A stretch of DNA of 51,881 bases from Condylostoma magnum (lineage: Eukaryota > Ciliophora > Heterotrichea > Heterotrichida > Condylostomatidae). Positions 1-10,415 of the stretch are shown one piece after another. Numbering within the stretch: the stretch's first letter is position 1; every line of letters starts with the position of its first letter. The translations under genes and the position numbers were made by a program. The notes under the pieces are model-generated. The model saw only the letters and a program-made list of their open reading frames with translations, was not told the origin of the DNA and ran no database searches. The stretch spans positions 1-51,881 of the forward strand of contig CAKKTI010000115.1 of assembly GCA_920105805.1 (NCBI GenBank). The letters run 5' to 3'.

Positions 1-1
1 T

Positions 2-127
2 GGTAAATACTCTTTTCAAGGAGTTATACAAGAAATAGGCATTCACAACGATTATATTGAAACAAATTACGATTTTACATACTATAAAAAAGCAAGTTTA
101 GCGGGTAGAGACTTATGTTTAGTTTAG
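2..127 (+). CDS. C-terminal end of an unknown protein (5' cut by window)
   Basis: The reading frame enters from the left edge and gives about 41 residues ending ...SLAGRDLCLV before a TAG that is followed directly by TAA. The peptide is tyrosine-rich and polar and matches no family I recognise. The tandem TAG-TAA also closes several other genes here, which supports the end position. The next gene (TRIM37) starts 59 bp downstream on the same strand. The rest of the gene lies outside the window, so nothing can be said about function. Confidence 0.5.
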   Translation, partial: GKYSFQGVIQEIGIHNDYIETNYDFTYYKKASLAGRDLCLV

Positions 128-186
128 TAAAATCATTTGATCAAATATTAACTTCAATAAGAAATTTGCATAAAAATAATTTTAAA

Positions 187-1845
187 ATGTCAGACACCCA
201 GCCAAGCTCCTCTTATTTTACCCGTATAAACCGCAGTTAAAGCAATCTCGATGATATTTTCCGTTGCTTTATCTGCCTTGGAAACGTAGTAGATGCCAAG
301 CTATGCCCATGCTGCTCTAAACTTTGCTGTAACCAATGTATTTTGAAATGATTAACTGAATAAAGACAATAGTGCCCGCACTGCCGATCCCCCCTCCGTC
401 CCCACAACTTAGTAAATTGCAGATTTGTAAATGAAATAACTTAAGCAATAGAGAAAATGACAACTTAGAACCAAGATTCATCTGAAAAATGCTAAAACCA
501 TAGTTCTCCTCTCAACTATTTCTGTAAAACCTGCGAAATTGCTATATGTGCTGACTGTGCAATGTTTGAACAAGTCCACAAGAACCATGAGTTCCAGCAT
601 TTATAAGAAATATACGAGTCACATGTAGCCAGCATACGCTAAAAGGCATCAGGCTTACGTTAAAGGCTAAAGGAGCTTTCTTTACTGCAGCACTAGGTAA
701 ACGCCAACATAGAAAAAATCCGTTTGAGCAAAGATGAGCGTAATAATGAGCTAATCATCACATTAGAACAGATGCAGGCTAGGCTAGAAGCAATGTTTAA
801 AAGCAAACTGCTCACATTGCATAGTTAAAGATCAGCTATAAGTGAGGAAGTAGAATATTTAGAGAACATGCATTGTGAAATCAACAGGCTTTTAAGTCAA
901 TCCGGTAAAAGTGCTTTGATAGCTAAATCAGTGGAATTGATCAATATGATAAAAGAAATCCACGAAAAACCGATAACTTCATTCCAAAGATCTCCGGTAA
1001 ATGCTGAGTTTCCTTCTGAAATTGTACCTGAATATGAAATGGCCAGTTTTGAAATCGAAAATTTTGAACAAATACGGTTAAGCAGTGAGGTTATTTACTC
1101 TGAAGCTATGCAGTGTAATAATTTAACTTGAAGGCTGAAAGTGTATCCTAATGGAAACGGAGTTGCTAGAAGCAAATATTTGTCAATTTTCTTAGAAATG
1201 ATCAAAGGGCCTCCTGATTCCTCTAAATATGAGTATAAAGTAGAAATGATTAATCATTCAAATAAGAATTTATCAATTACTCGAGAATTCGCTTCTGAGT
1301 TTGAGCCTGGGGAGTGCTGGGGGTATAATAGATTCTTTAAAATTGATCAACTGTAAGAGAAGGGGTATATTGATGATAAAGGATCCTTACTACTGAAATA
1401 TTATGTAAGGGCTCCTACTTACGCATAACATTGCAGGGACTAGTAGCTGTATATTGAATAATTAGAGAGAAATAAAAAGATTCTATAGAATTAGCTATAA
1501 GAAATGAAAGATAAGGTAAGTGAATCTTCTCCTAAAGTTCACAGTTCAAGTGAGAATCCTTTGGAATAGTTGACTGATGAGGAAGAGGAGAAGAATAATT
1601 ATATTGATGAGTAGGAAAAATGGCAGGAATCTAGTTGTAATACGTCGGAGTAGGAGTAGCCTGATTTGCTGTAAGATTAATTGCAAAATTTAAATGAAGT
1701 GTTGAGGTCTTATATGATGAGTCCTGAGGCTGTAAGTTCTACTGATTCATCTCCTGAGAGAGCCTATGAGTAAATATGAAGGATTAGTAGATCTGATGGA
1801 GAGATCTCGGAGTCTGAAGCTATAAATGAAGATCTGTATAATTAG
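187..1845 (+). CDS. TRIM37: TRIM37-like RING/B-box/coiled-coil/MATH E3 ubiquitin ligase
   Basis: TRIM37 family proteins are ubiquitin ligases linked to centrosome and peroxisome control in animals. Domains in order: RING at residues about 26-70 (CFICL..., [17 protein letters not shown]), ending in the TRIM37-typical [10 protein letters not shown]-box from about residue 98 ([23 protein letters not shown]); coiled coil about 135-230; MATH domain from about residue 316 ([27 protein letters not shown]). The first W of the MATH domain is a TGA, strong evidence that TGA means Trp. Many TAA/TAG codons are read as Gln, for example WLTEQRQQCPHC. The acidic C-terminal tail is low complexity. The stop is uncertain: I chose TAG at 1843, but TAG/TAA at 1858, 1882, 1891, 1906 and 1927 are alternatives. 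Confidence 0.9.
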
Positions 1846-1984
1846 TATTGTTTATTATAGGAATTTGCGTTATATAAGTTATAGATTTTGTAGTATACAG
1901 TAAATTAAATTTCACAAGAGTGGTATTAATCAACTTCTACAAGTAAACAAAAAGCTTGCTGAATTAATAAAAATCTTACTACTC

Positions 1985-3616
1985 CTATCACTCCATATCC
2001 GCCGGATTATACCCTCCCTTCTTTTCCTCTTTTCCAACTCCACTTACAATCTCATCGATTTTCAACAACATACACGCTGATTCGAAAGCAGTCTTGAACG
2101 TCTGTTTCTTTACATTGACCAATTCCCACACTCCTATTTCCCTGACATCAGTGATTTCCCCAGTGTTTCCATTTAAACCTGCATACCATTCCCCATCAGC
2201 ATGTCGGGCTCTTAGCTCCGTAATGGTTCTAATAACATCACCTCCGCAATTCTGTGCCAGAGTCTTAGGAATTCCTTCTAAAGCCGCAGCAACAGCCCTG
2301 AAAGGATATTGCTTAACTCCATCTAATGTATTGGCATATTAGGTAATTTTATTAGCCGCATACATCTCTGCAGCCCCGCCTCCAGGAATCAACTTAGGCT
2401 CCAATATAACATTCCTAGCCACAGCCATGGCGTCCTGTAAATTCCTCTCAACTTCATTTAAAATATCCTTTGAACCACCCCTCAACAAAATACTACATGC
2501 CTTAGGCTCTTCGCACTCAGTCATGAATGTAAAGTACTCATCACCAACTTACTTAATTTCAAACTTATGGCATTTAGTACCAATATCAGTCTCGATTAGC
2601 TCCTCAGGTCTGTTAACAATCTTTGCTCCACTTATCCTAGCTATTCTGTTATTATCAGTTTTCCTAATTCTACGTATAACCGATACATTTTTCTCTAGTA
2701 AGTAATGCTGGGCTAAATCAGACACACCTTTTTCAGTGATTACAACATCAGGCTCGAATTTCAAAATAGCCTCGCATAGTCTAATAATCTCACCCTCTTC
2801 CAACTTAAGCAACTTTGTAAAATCCTCTTCCTTAGACATCTCTACATTAGTCATAGACTCTCCTTTCTTGTACTCCAAGGGACAATCCAGCAATATAACC
2901 CTGGGATTCTCAATAAACCTCCTCATATTAGGATGTGTGACGTCTTTATTAAACATGACCCCATTCAACACTTAACAATCCTCTAAATTTCCTCCGGGTA
3001 TTTTCTCCACTTTAGCATACCTCTTTACATCCACCTCAGTACGGCCCTTCTCTGTCTTAACAACTGTCCTTACCGCCTATACTGCCATATCTACAATCAA
3101 GCTTCCCCACCTCGATGTAAACTTAGTCCCAACACAAGTCGCAATGATCTAATCCATCTACTCCTTATCTTGGTAGTCAATTTCCTTAGAAATCTCCGCC
3201 AGACTGTCTCCTGCTACCTCCAGCGCCTTGAAATATGCTCTTACTATGTTTATTGGATGCACGTTAGATACTAAGAAGGGCTCAGCTACGCTCATCAACT
3301 CCCCGGCAAGGATTATTACAGAGGTAGTACCATCTCCCACCTCCTCGTCTTATGTGCGACTCAATTCAATCATGCTTTTAGCTGCTGGGTGCTTTACGTC
3401 TATTTCGCGGAGTATGGCATTGCCGTCGTTTGTCAACACTATTCCTCCCATTGGGTCCAGGAGCATTTTAAGCATGGAACGCGGGCCAAGAGTACTCTTG
3501 ATTATATCTGATACGGCTTTGGCTGCACGGATATTACCTAGTTAGGCTTTGCGGCCCTCCTCACGCGTTGTATTTTAGTTGACCACGATCACTGGTTGCT
3601 GGTTTCCCGGAAGCAT
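1985..3616 (-). CDS. CCT3: T-complex protein 1 subunit gamma (CCT3) chaperonin
   Basis: Subunit of the cytosolic eight-membered CCT chaperonin, which folds actin and tubulin using ATP. The translation is collinear with CCT3 over its full length: ATP-site GDGTTSV, VLNGVMFNKDVTHP, VITEKGVSDLAQHY, TDNNRIARISGAKIV and the ILLRGGSKDILNEVERNLQDA block. About 543 residues against about 545 in human. TAA read as Gln is needed inside the EDCQVLNGV block, where other CCT3 proteins run straight through. The end reads GAG TGA TAG: I take TGA as a final Trp and TAG as the stop, but TGA could be the stop. No introns shift the frame. Its start lies 23 bp downstream of the stop of the AGC kinase on the same strand. 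Confidence 0.95.
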
Positions 3617-3639
3617 ATTTTAATTATAAGTTTACTAGC

Positions 3640-4659
3640 CTATACACCCTCCACCTCAAAATCAGCCGGATCGTTGTAGGTGAAGTTAGGGAAGTTGTAG
3701 TCAGGAGATCCTTGGAAAACGTCGTTAGGGGACATACTGATTGGAATACGTGTGAAGTCGGAGTCGAAGTAGTTCACGTCGGATGGGTCTTGGAGTTGAG
3801 GGATGAAAGGAGGGGATAATTCTCGTTGGCTTAGCAAGTGCCAATCGATGTCTTTAAACCACGGGTGTGCTTTGATCTCATCTGCTCCATTGTAGCCCAG
3901 TCTCTGCTAAGGAGTTTTTGTTAGAAGTTTTGTTATTAAGTCCCAGGCGTTTTCACTAAAATGATCCCGGTACGCAGGCTAGGAGTACATTATACTGTAG
4001 AACATCCTATCTCTCTCTTAATCAAAGAAAGGAGGAAGTCCTGTTAGCATTTCATATATTAAACAGCCAACCGACCATCAGTCAATACTTTACCCATAAC
4101 CTTTTCTTTCAAAAACTTCAGGAGCTAGGTACTCTGGGGTGCCACAGAATGAAAAAGCTGAGTTACTGAAAATGTTTTCCTTACTCAACCCAAAATCAGT
4201 TATTTTAGCAAATCCGTCCTTATCTATTAAAATATTCTCAGGCTTTAGATCTCTGTAAACTATATTTAGAGAATGAAGATGCTCTAGAGCTAAAATGATG
4301 CAGGCTGTGTAGAATTTAGCTCGAGCTTCATCGAAAAATCGATCTTAGCTAATGTGAAAGAAAAGCTCACCTCCAGGACAATAATCTAAAATAAAGTAAA
4401 GTTTAGATTGTGATTAAAAAGCATATCGAAGTTTAACTATGTAATGATGACTGGCACGTTGCAGAATGTTTCGCTCAGCCATTGTTCTTTCAATTTAATT
4501 ACGACGAGATATATCTGTCTTTCTTATTCGCTTCATGGCGAATAGCTCCCCTGAAGCCCTTTTACGCACAAGGATTACTTTACCGTAAGTTCCTTTACCT
4601 ATTACTTTTATTGTAGTGAAATCATTCATTGTTAGATGATGTCGATTATGATCTGCCAT
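3640..4659 (-). CDS. AGC-family Ser/Thr protein kinase (AKT/S6K/SGK-like)
   Basis: A 339-residue kinase with little outside the catalytic domain. Visible motifs: glycine loop [12 protein letters not shown]-equivalent FAMKRI, catalytic [21 protein letters not shown], and the AGC activation loop [12 protein letters not shown] with a phosphorylatable Ser/Thr context before CGTPE. The C-terminal tail has an AGC hydrophobic motif, FPNFTY (FxxF-T-Y), about 10 residues from the end, so regulation by PDK1 and TOR-like kinases is plausible. In SIDWWSVG the first W is TGA. The protein ends V-TAG only 23 bp before the CCT3 start, which fixes TAG as a real stop here although TAG is Gln elsewhere in the gene. 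There is no PH domain, so the closest functional class (S6K, SGK or PKA) is unresolved. Confidence 0.93.
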
Positions 4660-4685
4660 TATTAAATAAATTATTTAAATCTAAA

Positions 4686-5369
4686 TTATGCACTGGAGTA
4701 TGTCTGTAGTTTTAGGTTATTAGACCTATTGTTAAATATGTATAAGATATTGATAATATTTTTGTTAATTTTATACTAACTAAACGATAAAGAAGGACTG
4801 TTGCTTATTAATTCGTTATATTTCAACTCGTCATAATTTATTTTACTTAAAGGGTATAATTACCCTTCAAATTTTCGCCTTAATGCATAAGCACGTAATA
4901 AATGCTTGCAATTTACCCCACATTTTTCATTGTGTCCAATAAGAGCTCTAAAAATTTACTATTTATACTCTTATGGCCATTAGCTATCTATAATTTAATT
5001 ATATTGCTATTACAGTACATCTTCTTAATAATGATTAATTCTCCTTAGCTCATTTTTCTTATTAAGCTCCTATTATTTCTTTTGTAATGCAGAGCTCTAT
5101 GGTTAACGAAAATATTAAACATACTTTGAGTTTTTCTAAATATTGTTCCTTTTTCTTTAATTTTCTATATGTAATTTCGCATCTTTTATAGTTTAGTAAA
5201 TTTTATACTAAGCTGGAGTAAGTGAATCTTTTAATTTCTTCTCAGCAAAGTTAATATGTTTACTAAAATCTGTAAGCTAGCTTTAACTTATTTCATCTAA
5301 CTTCAAAAAGTGTGTTATTTCATTCAAATCTACTATTTTATTATCTTACTGAATATATAATCCTTGCAT
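4686..5369 (-). CDS. Uncharacterised protein, 227 aa
   Basis: A coherent minus-strand frame starting MQGLYIQQDN and ending before TAA at 4686, 26 bp ahead of the AGC kinase start. The N-terminal half is Lys/Gln/Asn-rich and probably helical; the C-terminal half holds a Cys-containing stretch (GHNEKCGVNCKHLLRAY). I recognise no family. Support comes from amino-acid texture, from the tight spacing matching the neighbouring gene junctions, and from lack of an equally good reading on the other strand. The start could be further upstream, since the frame stays open there as it does everywhere in this code. Confidence 0.5.
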
Positions 5370-5558
5370 CTTTTGTAGTTATAAAAGTTTAAGTTTGGGT
5401 CTAATTGCAATACTAACTAATTATGTTATCTATAAGTTAGTAGAAAGGTATTATTTATTTTATGGAGTCATCTTATTTATAGATTATGACTTTTAATCAA
5501 TTGATTAATAAAATTAAACACTAGCCTTACTCTCATTGTGTTATCTTTATTATCATTG
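5370..5558. other. Intergenic spacer, AT-rich
   Basis: About 190 bp of AT-rich sequence between two minus-strand genes. I see no family-level coding signal or RNA structure. It could hold the 5' part of the downstream gene if that gene starts earlier than I chose. Confidence 0.4.
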
Positions 5559-6731
5559 TTAAACAGGTATGTTATTTTTATGTAATATTGTAACAAGCTA
5601 TTCGTTATCTTTCTTAAGTTTTTCAATCTTTTCCTAATAGATCTATTTCTTTTGTTTTATACCAACCTAAGCTTTACTTGCCTACTTCTCATAAAATCCG
5701 GTTTATTTCTTTAAGTTCTTAATTTTCCTCTTTAAATCATTTTTTTTCCTTTTAAGCTTGAAAGCTTTAGGATTAGTTGCCATTTCTATTTTATGTTGTG
5801 TTTAAACCTCTAGTAGTTATTTTTGAAACATTTATACTTATTATTTAAATGTAATGCTGGTATCAAACTATTTTTAAACATTTCTTTGAATTTTTTGTAT
5901 TTTATGATTTAATTATATTGATTACAATTCTCTCTCTGCTGCAATATTTTTTAATGCTTCATATTCTTCGATATCAATAAACTTATTTTCAGTTTAGCAG
6001 TATTTTTCAAGTTTCTACTTTAAAGGTAATTTCCTTTTATACCCTTCAATATCCTTTTAAAGTTAATCCAATGCCTAAAATGATTGTTCTTTATATATAC
6101 GAGGAATTTGTGTTGCTTCAGGCACATCTTACTTTAAGGACTAAAGATTGTTGTATATGTCAGTTAGAACCAAGGATATCTATTGATTGTTCATTTAATT
6201 AACACTTATGATTAGAGGCTTAACTATTTTATTCTTCAATTTATCAAGAATTTCTTTATTATATCTTTTAGTAATTACAGTTGTTTATTCTATCTTTTCA
6301 GTTTAAGTATCTCTGTTTTTCTTTAAAATTTATATCTATTATTTAGGCTGAATCAATTAATTTACTGCTCTTTTAAACCTTATTAAAATTTTTATAAATA
6401 GATCTCCATATTTTGACTAGCGTTATCTGATTATAAGACTTAAATCTTACATTTAATCAATTAGTGCTACTACAGTTTATTTACATGTCATTTTTGTAGG
6501 ATTATTTAAAATAAGGTCTAATTCCTCTTCGAATTTGTTTAATTCGTCATTAATATACTAAGTTTTCGCAAGCAATTTTTCTTATGGACTAGAAAGTTTG
6601 TGGGGTTTTCCCAACTTAATCCTTTGCTATGTTTATGATGTCAATAGTCCTCTTCTTAATTTATGCTCGTTAGGAGTTAAGCTCCTAGAGAATTTAGGAA
6701 AGACTTAGAATTATCTTCTATACTCTGTCAT
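5559..6731 (-). CDS. Coiled-coil protein, 390 aa
   Basis: Starts MTEYRRQFQV after an AT-rich leader and reads for 390 residues with strongly helical, Lys/Glu/Gln-rich sequence (for example YQEKIEKLKKDNEQLVTIL near the end), ending V-TAA. The first 60 residues are basic with Ser/Pro, typical of a cytoskeletal or scaffold N-terminus. Many TAA/TAG codons are read as Gln, and heptad-like hydrophobic spacing runs through them. No catalytic motif is visible. A basal-body, ciliary or cortical scaffold is possible but is inference only. Confidence 0.6.
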
Positions 6732-6909
6732 TTTGTATATATAATTAGTACAATATTTATTAGATACAATCTAAGGTGTTAGGACAGTGGATATATATAA
6801 GTACTATGACTAAAGAAAGCCAATATAGCCTTAAACACTCAAGAATTAACTATATATAATAAAAGCATAATTTTTACAATGCACACTAAACTCACAAATA
6901 TAAATTAAA
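6732..6909. other. Intergenic spacer
   Basis: About 180 bp between the coiled-coil gene start and the stop of the GPATCH4-like gene, both on the minus strand. It is very AT-rich with TATATA tracts and would hold the promoter of the coiled-coil gene. Nothing else seen. Confidence 0.4.
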
Positions 6910-7239
6910 CTAAGCAACACTCACCTTTTGTCTCTTTGAAGGTTTAACTACTTTACTCCTCTTTTTAGACACCTTTCCAATATTTCTTACAGCTGTATTA
7001 AACACATCTTCCCATCAGTTATCATTCCATCTAGATTTCTCCTTTTCAGCTCCCAACGCCTAACTCTCTATTCTACGCTTAATCTAAAGAGGCTCTACTA
7101 ACCCTTTTTTATTTTTGCCAATACTTTAACCTTCCTTCCACCCAAACTTAGACAAAATCTTGGCGCCAATGCCAGACTTGACTGCCTTTTTGCTTGTTAT
7201 GTCGCTTTCTGCCAGTGACGCCAGGAATTTCTTAGACAT
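6910..7239 (-). CDS. G-patch domain protein, GPATCH4-like (nucleolar)
   Basis: A 109-residue protein whose N-terminal half is a G-patch (residues about 16-60): ILSKFGWKEGQSIGKNKKG, then SQALGAEKEKSRWNDNWWEDVFNTAVRNI. The NWWEDVFN block after the G-patch is typical of GPATCH4, a nucleolar RNA-helicase cofactor in animals; the first W of NWW is TGA. The C-terminus is Lys-rich, as expected for a nucleolar protein, but the long tail of animal GPATCH4 is absent. The last bases, GTGAGTGTTGCTTAG, can be read as five codons plus stop or as a 15-nt GT...AG intron of heterotrich size; the end is therefore uncertain. The start follows the stop of the upstream gene by only 2 bp. Confidence 0.75.
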
Positions 7240-7241
7240 TT

Positions 7242-7823
7242 TTAATCTTTTACTAATTTAATCATTATGCCTGAGATTGCAACGTTGTTTATAGGAACTT
7301 TTCATATAAAGGGATTTTGTCTTGATAGTTGCATATAATCTGTCATTATATCAGGTACTAGTTCTACTTCTGAAGGAGGAACTTATACTTGGAGGCATAT
7401 CCGATATGTTCTTAACACACCAATTTTGTAAAAGTCATTAGCCGATTGAGATCCTGTACCTGAGATTTGTTGGCGTTCTAGTGACTCAATGTAAGGAGTT
7501 ACTGCTATGGATTTTATTGGGTAGTTTATAGAGGATACTCTTGGATCAGCTAGAAAATTATTCTCTTAGCAAATCCTAGTAAGAATCTCTATAGGCCCAG
7601 AATAATAAGCTACAGGCCAGGGACGTAAAAGCCCAGTATCTAATCTAGTTTTTAATGTGAACTATACTCATGTCACAGGGGTAACCTATGGAAAATCTCC
7701 ATTCTAAGACGTTCGAGAATACGCGAATCTATAATCAACAATTCGCTACAAATCAATTAAATCTTCATTGAAGCCAAAAGTAACAACTGCTCTTTTATAA
7801 TCCTCTATAGAATAATTTTACAT
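7242..7823 (-). CDS. Uncharacterised protein, 193 aa
   Basis: Reads MQNYSIEDYKRAVV... to ...IMIKLVKD-TAA. The composition is balanced, with Trp, Pro, Cys and Gly at normal frequency and two TGA-encoded Trp (VTWVQF and FIWKVP), so it is very likely a real folded protein rather than AT-rich noise. I do not recognise the family. It lies between the mS38-like gene (13 bp upstream) and the GPATCH4-like gene, whose start codon comes 2 bp after this TAA. That spacing makes TAA the stop beyond reasonable doubt, although TAA is Gln in the gene's second codon. Confidence 0.7.
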
Positions 7824-7836
7824 TTAATATTTTTTA

Positions 7837-7989
7837 CTACTTTCTCCTAGTTAATTTTTGAGAATCTCTTCTCTTCTGTCTTCTGTGCTTCTTCATCTTA
7901 AGAGCTCTTCGGCGCATTGTGCTAATCATAAGCAACGGAGTACCGCTAAGCATAGGCTTTGAGGCTCTTACTGCGAGATTGGCTAACAT
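7837..7989 (-). CDS. Mitochondrial small ribosomal subunit protein mS38-like (AURKAIP1/Cox24 family)
   Basis: A 50-residue protein: a short leader followed by the basic signature MRRRALKMKKHRRQKRRDSQ. The mS38/AURKAIP1/COX24 family is defined by a C-terminal RRRKMKKHKxRKRRK-type helix that binds the mitochondrial rRNA decoding region, and this matches it closely. The protein is much shorter than yeast Cox24, but the conserved part is all C-terminal. The end is RRK followed by TAG-TAA, the tandem stop used by several genes here. The N-terminus (MLANLAVRASKPMLSG) looks like a mitochondrial presequence. The PNPOx-like gene diverges 59 bp away. Confidence 0.72.
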   Translation of the reverse strand: MLANLAVRASKPMLSGTPLLMISTMRRRALKMKKHRRQKRRDSQKLTRRK

Positions 7990-8048
7990 AATTAAAAATG
8001 TAAAATCCCTGGATACAAAGTCTTAGGAACTCATTCACAGCTAATTAA
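7990..8048. promoter_or_regulatory. 59-bp divergent promoter region (mS38-like / PNPOx-like)
   Basis: The two start codons face away from each other across 59 bp, so both promoters and both 5' leaders must fit here or overlap the coding regions. No consensus element is evident. Confidence 0.5.
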
Positions 8049-8603
8049 ATGCTCGAAGTTTCTAAGTATTTATGCATATCGACGTATAATGCAAGTATTT
8101 ATCAAGTTACTTTTAGAGATTTTAGAGAGTAAGGCTTTGAGTTTTATATTGATAAGCGAGGATAGTTGTACTAGGATTTAGTAGAAAATTAGAACTGTTA
8201 AGCGTTGTGATACATGCCAATTACAACTGAGAGCTTCACGTTTAGATAAAATTACGTTGAATTTGAGACTAGTGATGAAAATCTTAATCAAAAGTGAAAC
8301 CAATTGGATATTAGAGAAAAGGAGGTTTTTCTATACTTGCCACCTAACACTTAAAGAAGTGAAGTTGAAGAGAAGTTTAAGGCATAGGAAGCCTTTGAGT
8401 ATTCTGTCAATTTCGCAATAGTATATATAAGACCACATGAAGTAGACCATATAAAGTATATTGATAAGAGTGCAATTGGAAATACAAGGAGAGTATATGA
8501 AAGTTTACCTACACCAGATCATTACTCGAGAAGATGGGTGCATTCACTATAAGGAGATGAATGGTAAGTTAGAGAGTATAACATTGCTAGTATTAGGCCG
8601 TGA
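8049..8603 (+). CDS. Pyridoxamine 5'-phosphate oxidase-like FMN-binding protein (Alr4036 type)
   Basis: About 184 residues with the order of motifs seen in the PNPOx-like Alr4036 family: STYNASIYQVTFRDF near the N-terminus, the dimer/FMN core NCQALWYMPITTESFTFR, NQKWNQLDIREKEVFLYLPP in the middle, and FAIVYIRPHEVDHIKYI with a C-terminal basic motif NTRRVYES. These proteins bind FMN; the substrate in eukaryotes is not settled, so a role in vitamin B6 oxidation is only possible. TAA/TAG give Gln and TGA gives Trp at family-typical Trp positions (ALWYMP, QKWNQL). I end it at TGA after ...SIRP, where family members end; if that TGA is Trp, the stop is TAA at 8610. Confidence 0.75.
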
Positions 8604-8900
8604 TTAATTTAATAAATCATTATTATAAATGCATTTAATACTTATTTCTAAACAACTTTAAATAAAGGCAAATTATTAAATTCTTTTTAATTAACAGTTA
8701 ATAGAGAACTCTATTCAATATAATAGAATTTAGTTAAATAATTACTTGAATTAATAGCTTGGAAAATTTTATAGTAAATAATATTGGAGATATCATAATA
8801 ATCATTAAGCTTACAAAATTATAGCAATAATAATATATGGAGAGAGAGTAATCTAGAGAAAGTACTATGAAAGAAAAAAATTAATAATTCAAATAATATT
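8604..8900. other. AT-rich spacer
   Basis: Roughly 300 bp of very AT-rich sequence after the PNPOx-like gene. I see no protein or RNA feature; it probably flanks the transposase remnant to its right. Confidence 0.35.
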
Positions 8901-9850
8901 AGGTAAACTGAATAGATTATTATGGATAAAAATTAATCAGTATATTTAAAAAGGATTTTTATAAGCATCACTTAGACTATCATAAAATACAATAGGAAGC
9001 TCTGTCTATATTGCTGAAAAGATAAAATGAAATGTTATTGAATGATATTAAATGATACATTTAGGATTTGTAGAATTCATTAGTTCTGATTAAACTGAGA
9101 AAGAAGAAATAGTAAAGCAGATTCCTATTGTAGACATTTATCTGTGAAATGATAAAATTTGATTAAAAGAGTTAATATCTGAATGAAGTATATAAAACAA
9201 CTTAAATTTTATTTATGGAATAGCATAATGCTTATATTGTATATTTGAGTGCATACTTACATAATAAATATACTAAATAAATGATATTTGAAATTGATAT
9301 ACTAAGATGCTGGAACTTAGATAATAGTTCCATGTTTCTTTGGTGTTTTCCCACCTAGGATCACTACGCTATTTTGTATTAAAAGCTGTTACAGGCCTTG
9401 ACATAAAGTGCCCCTGACCCTTTGAGCCCTATGTTTATTATTGCAGACTATGATCTTAGCTTAAGACACGCCTTGAATTAGTCTTTCCCGAATGCATAGG
9501 TATATGGGTCTATGATTCATAGATCGAGACTATTGTTGAGCATATCTAAGAACGTTAAATGTCCAATTATGGGAATTAAACCCGGGGCCATTATGCGACA
9601 AACTTTCCTATTGATTAACTTAATTGTTATTTCTATGCTACCATACTAAACTGCAGTTTTACTTTTCTAAGGAATCAGCGAGGTTATGGATACTACGGCA
9701 TTTTAGGAGATTTTACAGGAGTATGCCACATTGTTCATTAATGAAGGGTCTTTGTAAAAAGTACTAACTCTAGGTGTATTATGGGGGTAAACGTTAGTTT
9801 TATTTTAATATGATTTAAGTCATTTGGTATTAAGATGCTATAAAGTAAGT
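8900..9850 (+). mobile_element. MULE-type (Mutator-like) DNA transposase remnant
   Basis: From about 9185 one frame reads with MULE transposase texture: HYAILYQKLLQALTQSA, then FIIADYDLSLRHALNQSFP followed by NAQVYGSMIHRSRLLLSI. The family pattern is a D-E/D pair near a helix, an FP...H motif and a following LPF/LP helical block, and all are present in order (ISMLPYQTAVLLF, ATLFINEG). The expected Cys of the gC.FH motif is Ser. A second frame upstream (about 8940-9240, e.g. VDIYLWNDKIWLKELISEW) also looks coding but is not in register, which suggests a frame break. I see no SWIM zinc finger and no convincing terminal inverted repeats. It is probably a dead copy or a 5'-intact fragment. GC content is higher than in its flanks. 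Confidence 0.6.
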
Positions 9851-10415
9851 TTAAATCACTTTTGAGTAAATAAAACAGTATCATTTAGCCTTATATCTGT
9901 ATAAAACTTTTTATTTCTATTAGTATAGATCGCTTGGGAGCTTAAAAACAATTTTAATTATACCTAATAGTTGATCCAGTTATAATATTTCTTCTTTTTT
10001 TATCTGGAAATACTAGGTCTAGTTCTATTCAATTAAATTCTAAGGAATCTCGGATTATATTTCAAGATAACTTACTCCCAATTACCAATATTTTCCATAT
10101 AGATGATCATTTCTATTTAAAGTAATAATCGAGCTTATATTAGCGTTATAGACGATCATAGGTTATTTTTATCCAAATAGTTTTAATCTTATGAGTAAAT
10201 TACTAGGCTTATCCTAAACAACTTACCATAATTTATGGAAAAGTTGTTGAATTATCTAATTTGGCAAATTTTAACCTATTTTTATTATAATTCTTTTAAG
10301 TATAAGAAATTAAGTCTATGCATGACTTTAATTGCCCTTTTTATTAGTAAAAAGCTAATTTTTTGCATTTTATTTAGTAGGAGAACTTTCTTATATTTCT
10401 AGAATAATTAATTAA
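9851..10415. other. AT-rich intergenic DNA
   Basis: About 560 bp with no family-level coding signal. Part of it may be eroded transposon sequence. It contains the near-palindrome listed separately and the promoter of the DUF229 gene. Confidence 0.4.
10217..10248. repeat. 32-bp imperfect palindrome
   Basis: Arms AACAACTT and AAGTTGTT enclose CCATAA/TTATGG, giving a stem of roughly 14 bp with one or two mismatches and almost no loop. It sits alone in AT-rich DNA about 170 bp upstream of the DUF229 start. It could be a cruciform, a protein-binding site or a transposon end; the sequence alone does not decide. Confidence 0.5.

Noticed and set aside
9540-9620. Possible tRNA on the minus strand (GGGTTTAATTCCC-like T arm)
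   Set aside because: The T-loop is not canonical and no cloverleaf forms; the same bases belong to a clear MULE transposase frame.
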